Below are positions 59,195 to 64,000 of a DNA stretch of 64,000 nucleotides, one piece after another (within the stretch, counting starts at the first letter, position 1; every line of letters begins with the position of its first letter). A model generated the notes under the pieces. That model searched no databases, was not told the origin of the DNA, and saw nothing but the letters and a program-made list of their open reading frames with translations. The position numbers and the translations under genes were made by a program. The stretch is from Terriglobales bacterium (lineage in GTDB: Bacteria > Acidobacteriota > Terriglobia > Bryobacterales > Bryobacteraceae): the NCBI GenBank assembly GCA_027485675.1, contig JAIXQP010000042.1, forward strand, positions 124,001 to 188,000, read 5' to 3'.

Positions 59195-60298
59195 ATGACC
59201 AGCCAGGGAATCGACCGAATCTACAGTCTCGATAACTTACGCGCCGTCCTGATGTTTCTCGGCATCGTGCTGCACTCCGCCGTACCCTACGCGCAGTTCA
59301 ACACCCCGCCCCAGTTTTGGCCCTACCAGGATGCGACCCGCAGCCAGTTCTTCGACCTGCTCTACTTCTACATCCATGCGTTTCGCATGCCCTTATTCTT
59401 TGTCCTGGCCGGCTTCTTCGCGCGAATGGTGTTTACCCGCCACGGCGCTGCCGGGTTTCTCCGCCATCGCGCCCTTCGCCTCGGCATCCCGCTTGCCGTT
59501 TTCCTGCCGCCCCTGTACGTGTATGTCCGGCAGGAAACCCTCCGGCACCATCCGGACTTCACCGAATACCACCTGGTGACGCTGCATCTCTGGTTCATCC
59601 ACTACCTGCTCGTCTATTCGATCCTGGCCGCCATGCTGGGCCAGGCCAGCCTCCGCTGGGACGCTGCCTTCGCCCGCCTCTGGCAAGGCCGCTGGCGCTG
59701 GCCCGTACTGGTGACGGCAACCGCGGCACTCCTCTTCACCCAGTTCGGCGCCGGCTTCGATCCGGATTTCGAGTTGCTGCCCAAACCTTCGATAGTGCTC
59801 TGCTACGCCTTCTTCTATAGCGTCGGCTGGTTCCTCTATCCCCTGCGCGACACGCTCACCACCTGGCGCCGCTTCGCCGGATGGCAGGTCGCCGGCGCGA
59901 CCCTGCTGGTGTTCGCCTATCTGCCCCTCGCCGCCCAGCTCTACGCAGTCTACGGCACGGTTCCTGATCCGCCCCAACCCACTCACGCCATCGCGACCGT
60001 GTTGGCCGCGGTAATGACGTGGCTCTTCATCTTCGGCATCACCGGCCTGTTCCTGCGCTTCGCCTCCTCGCGCTCTCCCGTTCTCAGCTACCTGGCCGGC
60101 AGCGCCTACTGGGTCTACCTGGTCCACTGCTTCCCCGTCATCACGATTGCCGTCTGGCTCAAATCCTTTCCCTGGCCCTTGGGCGTGAAGTTCGCCATAA
60201 CGATGGCCGGGGCTACCATAGTCAGCCTGTTGACCTACGAACTGGCCGTCCGGCGAACCCCCTGGGGCTGGATCTTCGGCGCCCCCAGAAAGGCCTAG
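59195..60298 (+). CDS. Acyltransferase 3 family membrane protein (OpgC-like)
   Basis: 367 aa from the ATG at 59195. The first helix has the family motif YSLDNLRAVLMFLGIVLHS with the catalytic-type His in LHS, followed by RMPLFFVLAGFFARM. About ten hydrophobic helices can be counted (for example LWFIHYLLVYSILAAMLG, VLATVLAAVMTWLFIFG, YWVYLVHCFPVITIAVW). Family members move acyl groups (acetyl, succinyl) across the membrane onto glycans or lipids. No glycosyltransferase neighbour shows the acceptor. Divergent from the esterase gene. Confidence 0.88.
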   Translation: MTSQGIDRIYSLDNLRAVLMFLGIVLHSAVPYAQFNTPPQFWPYQDATRSQFFDLLYFYIHAFRMPLFFVLAGFFARMVFTRHGAAGFLRHRALRLGIPLAVFLPPLYVYVRQETLRHHPDFTEYHLVTLHLWFIHYLLVYSILAAMLGQASLRWDAAFARLWQGRWRWPVLVTATAALLFTQFGAGFDPDFELLPKPSIVLCYAFFYSVGWFLYPLRDTLTTWRRFAGWQVAGATLLVFAYLPLAAQLYAVYGTVPDPPQPTHAIATVLAAVMTWLFIFGITGLFLRFASSRSPVLSYLAGSAYWVYLVHCFPVITIAVWLKSFPWPLGVKFAITMAGATIVSLLTYELAVRRTPWGWIFGAPRKA

Positions 60299-60307
60299 CA
60301 GGTCTGG

Positions 60308-60313
60308 TAGTGT
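60308..60313 (+). promoter_or_regulatory. Candidate leaderless -10 (TAGTGT) for the DUF1080 gene
   Basis: TAGTGT ends 7 nt before the ATG at 60321, and 9 bp after the upstream stop. No Shine-Dalgarno lies between. Confidence 0.35.
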
Positions 60314-60320
60314 AGTGGCG

Positions 60321-61127
60321 ATGCGACCCCTTTCGATCGTTCTCCTCCTGGCGGCCTCCCTAAGCGCTGCGGACCCCAACACCTTGACCCCCGAAGAAAA
60401 AGCCGCCGGCTGGAAGCTCCTCTTCGATGGCAAGTCCATGCAGGGCTGGAACGACATCCGCAAACAGACCCCGCCCGGCGACTCCTGGACCATCGAAGAC
60501 GGCTGCCTCAAGTCCGTCCCCCATCCCAAGCTCCGCGAAGACCTTTTCACCGCCGCCAAGTACGGCGACTTTGAACTCGCCTTCGAATGGAAGGTCGCCT
60601 CCGGTAGCAATAGCGGCCTGAAGTACCGCATCCAGGACCGCTTCTGGATCGACGAAAATCGCATGAAGGACTACAAGAAGTTCGAAGACCTCGCCAACGA
60701 CTACGCCACCAAGCGCAACGGCAACCGCGCCACCGGAACCCAGGAGTACATCGTCGGCTTCGAATATCAGGTCATCGACAACGGCGGCCACCGCGACGCC
60801 CAGCGCGGCGCCTACTACCAGGCCGGCGCCCTCTACGGCATGGTCCCCGCCGCCCAACCCGCCGCGAAACCCGTCGGCGAATTCAACCAGGCCCGCATTC
60901 TCGTCAAGGGCAAGCACTTCGAACACTGGCTCAACGGCGTCAAGGTCGCCGAAGGCGAAATGGACGCCCCCGCCGCCCTCGCCAAAACCGCCGACCGCTG
61001 GACCAAAGAGTCGCCCATCTATAAGGCCCTCGCCACCCAGCCCGCCAAGCTCTGCCCCATCGCGCTCCAGAACCACAACGACGCGGCTTGGTTCCGCAAT
61101 ATCAAAATCCGGCCCCTCAAGAACTAG
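60321..61127 (+). CDS. DUF1080 protein (3-keto-disaccharide hydrolase-type)
   Basis: 268 aa from the ATG at 60321, rather than an in-frame GTG two codons earlier; signal peptide MRPLSIVLLLAASLSAAD. The DUF1080 concanavalin-like core is clear: GWKLLFDGKSMQGWNDI, WTIEDGCLKSV, DFELAFEWKVASGSNSGLKY, GFEYQVIDNGGHRD, HWLNGVKVAEGEM, and CPIALQNHNDAAWFRNIKI. Members act on or bind glycans outside the cytoplasm, and 3-keto-glycoside hydrolysis is known for some. The stop overlaps the convergent esterase stop through a shared CTAG. Confidence 0.88.
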   Translation: MRPLSIVLLLAASLSAADPNTLTPEEKAAGWKLLFDGKSMQGWNDIRKQTPPGDSWTIEDGCLKSVPHPKLREDLFTAAKYGDFELAFEWKVASGSNSGLKYRIQDRFWIDENRMKDYKKFEDLANDYATKRNGNRATGTQEYIVGFEYQVIDNGGHRDAQRGAYYQAGALYGMVPAAQPAAKPVGEFNQARILVKGKHFEHWLNGVKVAEGEMDAPAALAKTADRWTKESPIYKALATQPAKLCPIALQNHNDAAWFRNIKIRPLKN

Positions 61128-62206
61128 CGAAACAGCCGCGGAGCCAGCGTCGTCAAATAGCGGCGCCACACCAGCCACGTATGCGCCCCTTCGGTCACCA
61201 CGTACTCGTGCTTCACTCCGCGCTCCTTCAAAAACTCGACGAACTTGTTGTTCGCCGCGAACAAACCATCGTCCTTCCCGCAAGCGATCCAGAAGTCCTT
61301 TAACTTCGCATTCGCCTTCGCGTCCAGTCCCGGAAAGGTTGCCGCCAGATCCGGCGGCAATCCGCCCGAACTGAACGCCCCCAGGTGCGAAAACACCTCC
61401 AGCCGGTTCAACCCGATGAACAGAGTCTCCGCGCCGCCCATCGAAAGACCCGCCAGCGCCCGGTGGCTCCGGTCCGCATTCACGCGATACGCCTTCTCCA
61501 CGAGCGGGATAATCTCTTTCGTCAACGACTCCCGGAACAGCTCAAAGCTCTTAAAGCGCAGCTCCCGGTTCAACAGCACCCCCGAATCGCCGTACCCCAG
61601 CGGCATCACCACCAGCATCGGCTTCGCCTTCCCCTCGGCAATCAGGTTGTCGAGGATGAAGTGCGCCTGCCCCACCGCCGTCCAACCCCGCGCGTCGTCG
61701 CTGAAGCCGTGCAGCAGATACAGCACCGGGTACTTCGTCTTGCCCTTCGGGTCATAGCCCGGCGGCGTGTAGACGTACAGGTCCCGCGCCTCCCGGCAGA
61801 TGGCCGAGTCGTAGAAATGCCGATGCACGGCCCCGTGCGGCACGTTCCGCCGCTCCCAAGCCAGCGACGCGTCCGCCGTCGGCACATGGAACATGCTCGT
61901 CGTCCCCAGCAGGTTCGGCTTCATGCTCGGGTTCACCGGATCAATCAGGCTCACCCCGTCCGCGTTGAACGAGTAGCCGTACAGGTCCGGCTCCAGCGCC
62001 TCCGTCGTAATCGACCAAACGCCGTTCTCCCCCTTCGTCATCTCCGCCGGCCGCGCGCCCTCGCGGTTCAACATCACCTTCGCCGCGTTCGGCGCCCGGA
62101 ACCGCAGCGTCACCCGCCGGTCCGCGTGCACCTCCGGCGAAACAATCCGGGCCGGCGGCCCTTGGGCCAATAACGTCCAGGGGACTAGAAAGAGCAGTGT
62201 GCGCAT
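61124..62206 (-). CDS. Secreted esterase with N-terminal E-set domain (XynZ/enterochelin-esterase type)
   Basis: 360 aa with signal peptide MRTLLFLVPWTLLAQG. Residues about 20-105 form a glycogen-binding/E-set-like beta-sandwich (LRFRAPNAAKVMLNREG, NGVWSITTEALEPDLYGYSF). The hydrolase domain follows: YPVLYLLHGFSDD, nucleophile Ser255 in AGLSMGGAET, acidic residue in IACGKDDGLF, His in TEGAHTWLVW. This arrangement is common in feruloyl/acetyl-xylan esterases of XynZ type. It could deacylate plant polysaccharide. Divergent from the formamidase gene with a 28-bp spacer. Confidence 0.85.
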   Translation of the reverse strand: MRTLLFLVPWTLLAQGPPARIVSPEVHADRRVTLRFRAPNAAKVMLNREGARPAEMTKGENGVWSITTEALEPDLYGYSFNADGVSLIDPVNPSMKPNLLGTTSMFHVPTADASLAWERRNVPHGAVHRHFYDSAICREARDLYVYTPPGYDPKGKTKYPVLYLLHGFSDDARGWTAVGQAHFILDNLIAEGKAKPMLVVMPLGYGDSGVLLNRELRFKSFELFRESLTKEIIPLVEKAYRVNADRSHRALAGLSMGGAETLFIGLNRLEVFSHLGAFSSGGLPPDLAATFPGLDAKANAKLKDFWIACGKDDGLFAANNKFVEFLKERGVKHEYVVTEGAHTWLVWRRYLTTLAPRLFR

Positions 62207-62215
62207 CGTGAATGG

Positions 62216-62225
62216 ATTCTATCCT
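62216..62225. promoter_or_regulatory. Overlapping -10 elements between esterase and formamidase genes
   Basis: Minus strand TAGAAT (62221-62216) is 9 nt before the ATG at 62206; plus strand TATCCT (62220-62225) is 9 nt before the ATG at 62235. They share two bases. The divergent spacer is 28 bp in total. Confidence 0.5.
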
Positions 62226-62234
62226 GGATGAAAC

Positions 62235-63113
62235 ATGGAACACGTTACCCTAGGCCGGCTCTGCTACGAGTTCAATCGCTTCGACCAACCTCGCGTTCGC
62301 GTCGAACCCGGCGCCCGTCTCCGCGTCGAAAGCCAGGACGCCTTCTCCGGCCAGATCCGCACCGAAGCCGACGTGCGCAACAAAGCCACCATGCCGTACT
62401 CCAATCCCACCACCGGCCCCATCTTCGTCCACGGCGCCGAAAAGGGGGACACCCTGGCCGTCACCATCCATAGCATCCGCCCCACCCTCGGCCAATGCTT
62501 CACCCGCACCTCCGACCCCAAAATGCTCGCCGAATGGCTCGGCGCCGATTGCCCGCCCGGCACCCACGTCTGCGAGATTTCCGACGGCGTCATCCACTGG
62601 AGCGCCCACGCCAAAATCCCCTACCGCCCCATGCTCGGCTGCATCGGCACCGCCCCCGATTGGGGCGTCCCCACGACGAACCCCGCCGGCCCCCACGGCG
62701 GCAACATGGACATCGTCGAAGTCGCCGAAGGCGCCACGCTCTATCTCCCCGTCTTCGTCCCCGGCGCCCTGCTCTATCTCGGCGACGCCCACGCCGCCAT
62801 GGGCCACGGCGAACTCTCCGCCTCCGGCCTCGAAATGCCCGCCGAAACCGAAATCACCGTCGACCTCAAAAAGGGCTTCGCCATCCCCGGCCCCCGCATC
62901 GAAACGGCCGACGAGATCGTCTGCATCTCCTCCGCCACGCCCCTCGAACGCGGCATCGCCCAAGCCTACGCCTGGCTCATCCTCTGGATGGAGCAGGCCT
63001 ATGGCTGGGACCGCTGGAAAGCCTACGATCTGCTCACCCACACCGGCCAGATCTCCGTCGGCTACTATCAATCCGGCGCCGTGGCCGCCAAGGTCGCCAA
63101 GAGGTATCTATGA
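62235..63113 (+). CDS. Acetamidase/formamidase family protein
   Basis: 292 aa. FmdA/AmdA layout: an N-terminal beta-part with NPTTGPIFVHGAEKGDTLAV, then AHAKIPYRPMLGCIGTAP, the conserved GPHGGNMDI, LYLPVFVPGALLYLGDAHAAMGHGE, and a late AYAWLILWMEQAYGW helix. Members hydrolyse formamide or acetamide, and many homologues act on unknown amides. It is cytoplasmic, with no signal peptide. Its stop overlaps the start of the next gene (ATGA at 63110-63113), so the two probably act in one catabolic path. Confidence 0.9.
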   Translation: MEHVTLGRLCYEFNRFDQPRVRVEPGARLRVESQDAFSGQIRTEADVRNKATMPYSNPTTGPIFVHGAEKGDTLAVTIHSIRPTLGQCFTRTSDPKMLAEWLGADCPPGTHVCEISDGVIHWSAHAKIPYRPMLGCIGTAPDWGVPTTNPAGPHGGNMDIVEVAEGATLYLPVFVPGALLYLGDAHAAMGHGELSASGLEMPAETEITVDLKKGFAIPGPRIETADEIVCISSATPLERGIAQAYAWLILWMEQAYGWDRWKAYDLLTHTGQISVGYYQSGAVAAKVAKRYL

Positions 63114-64000
63114 GCGGCTCCCGCATCCGCCAGGTCGAAGTCTTCGCCATCCGCGCCCCCCGCAAGGAAGCGGTACGCTCCGGCCTCAACCTCGCCGACC
63201 CCGTCACCGCCTCCGAGTTCGGCATCATCCGCCTGCTCACTGAAGATGGCGTCGAAGGCCTCGGCGAAATCTCCATCACCTTCCCCCGCATCGGCCACTC
63301 CCTCTGCCACGCCGCCCGCAAGCTCATCGGCCCCGCCATCACCGGCATGGACGCCCTGGCCACCCCCACCGTCCTCGCCGAAATCGACCGTGTCCTCGGC
63401 GGCGAACTCAGCGCCCCCTATCTCCGCTCCGCCTTCGAAATGGCCCTCCTCGACTTAACCGGCCGCCACTTCGGCGTCCCCGCCTGGGCCCTCCTCGGCG
63501 GCCAGCGCCGCGAACGCGCGCCCCTCGCCTGGGGCATCTATCAAAAGTCCCCGGAAGAAATGGCCGCCGATGCCGCCGCCGGCCGCGCCGACGGTTTCCA
63601 AGCCATCAAGCTCAAAGTAGGCCGCGAACTCTCGGCCGACCTCGCCGCCGTCGAAGCCGTCGCTCGCGCCGTCGATCTCCCCCTGCGCCTCGATGCCAAC
63701 ATGGCCTGGCGCACCGTCCCCGAAGCCGCCCGCGCCATGCGCACCCTCGCCGCCGCCGCGCCCGTCGCCTGGTTCGAACAACCCCTCGGCCGCCGCAATC
63801 TCGAAGGAGCCCGCGCCCTCCGCCTGCAGACCGGCCTGCCCGTCATGGCCGACGAAAGCTGCCACACGCTCCGCGACGCCTACGACCTCGCCCGCGCCGA
63901 AGCCGCCGACATCTGGAACGTCTACGTCAGCGAAGCCGGCGGCCTCCGCGCCGCCGCGGAAATCTTCGCCCTCGGCGCCGCCATCGGCGTACCCTGCATC
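63110..64000 (+). CDS. Enolase-superfamily (mandelate racemase/muconate-lactonising) enzyme, truncated by the window end
   Basis: 297 codons are in the window and the frame is still open at 64000. ATG at 63110 overlaps the formamidase stop. N-terminal capping domain: RQVEVFAIRAP, GLGEISITFPRIGHS. Barrel motifs: IKLKVG (catalytic Lys region, KxK), first metal ligand in LRLDANMAW, second in WFEQPLG, third in ADESC. It would abstract the alpha proton of a carboxylate; the subgroup (muconate cycloisomerase-like, dipeptide epimerase or sugar-acid dehydratase) cannot be settled without the missing C-terminal ligands. Confidence 0.88.
   Translation, partial: MSGSRIRQVEVFAIRAPRKEAVRSGLNLADPVTASEFGIIRLLTEDGVEGLGEISITFPRIGHSLCHAARKLIGPAITGMDALATPTVLAEIDRVLGGELSAPYLRSAFEMALLDLTGRHFGVPAWALLGGQRRERAPLAWGIYQKSPEEMAADAAAGRADGFQAIKLKVGRELSADLAAVEAVARAVDLPLRLDANMAWRTVPEAARAMRTLAAAAPVAWFEQPLGRRNLEGARALRLQTGLPVMADESCHTLRDAYDLARAEAADIWNVYVSEAGGLRAAAEIFALGAAIGVPCI

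Noticed and set aside
1-64000. rRNA, tRNA, CRISPR arrays, insertion sequences, phage genes
   Set aside because: I looked through all gaps for tRNA arms, regular spaced repeats and transposase motifs and found none. A tool search could still find small non-coding RNAs.

Overview
The window looks like a piece of chromosome from a GC-rich Acidobacteriota species, most probably of the Solibacter/Bryobacter (Bryobacterales) kind. This is inference from gene content: four Oar-type TonB-dependent receptors with N-terminal carboxypeptidase-regulatory domains, a TIGR02999-type ECF sigma factor next to Ser/Thr kinases, a DUF1501/DUF1549-DUF1553 cytochrome-type cassette, DUF1080, Verrucomicrobium-type haem domains, and many secreted proteins with short signal peptides. 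I see no rRNA, tRNA, CRISPR array, transposase or phage module. Coding density is very high, with no gap above about 340 bp.

Layout. 1-4818 (+): an outer-membrane assembly operon, namely the end of an Omp85 protein, a SurA-like chaperone without a PPIase domain, and TamB. 4820-15058 (-): a long same-strand run. It starts with an ECF sigma factor, a transmembrane Ser/Thr kinase with a repeat region, a single-domain globin and a DUF4105/Lnb-like membrane protein, all joined by 4-bp stop/start overlaps. A TonB receptor, an S1/P1-type nuclease, a YdcF-like protein and a secreted hypothetical protein follow. 15129-19446 (+): a second kinase fused to an FGE-sulfatase-like domain, a DUF4139 protein with an inserted regulatory domain, and a small orphan. 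19453-23287 (-): a dihaem cytochrome c, a PQQ-type beta-propeller dehydrogenase and a serine hydrolase. 23326-28343: a patatin fused to a beta-barrel (type Vd-like), a histidine phosphatase, a secreted two-part protein and a Spy-like protein.

28357-44449 holds three more Oar receptors (two divergent from one 338-bp spacer), a pentapeptide-repeat protein, an ankyrin protein, an orphan radical SAM enzyme and a large secreted protein. 44514-52661 has an alkyltransferase-like protein without the catalytic Cys and a four-gene operon (PPC-domain protein, DUF1549/DUF1553, DUF1501, esterase). 52755-56627 has a nitrilase-family amidase and a two-gene McrBC-type restriction system. 56684-64000 has an FAD oxidoreductase, an esterase, an acyltransferase, DUF1080, a second esterase, and a translationally coupled formamidase plus a truncated enolase-superfamily gene.

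Two features stand out. First, about sixteen transcription-unit first genes have a TAnnnT hexamer only 6-9 nt before the start codon and mostly no Shine-Dalgarno sequence. This is the signature of leaderless transcripts, and at several divergent pairs (spacers of 21, 22 and 28 bp) the two -10 elements overlap. Second, the coupled sigma factor / kinase / globin / DUF4105 operon looks like a complete haem- or gas-responsive signalling unit that I do not recognise from the literature. Tail-to-tail genes also often overlap, three times through one shared CTAG that gives TAG stops on both strands.
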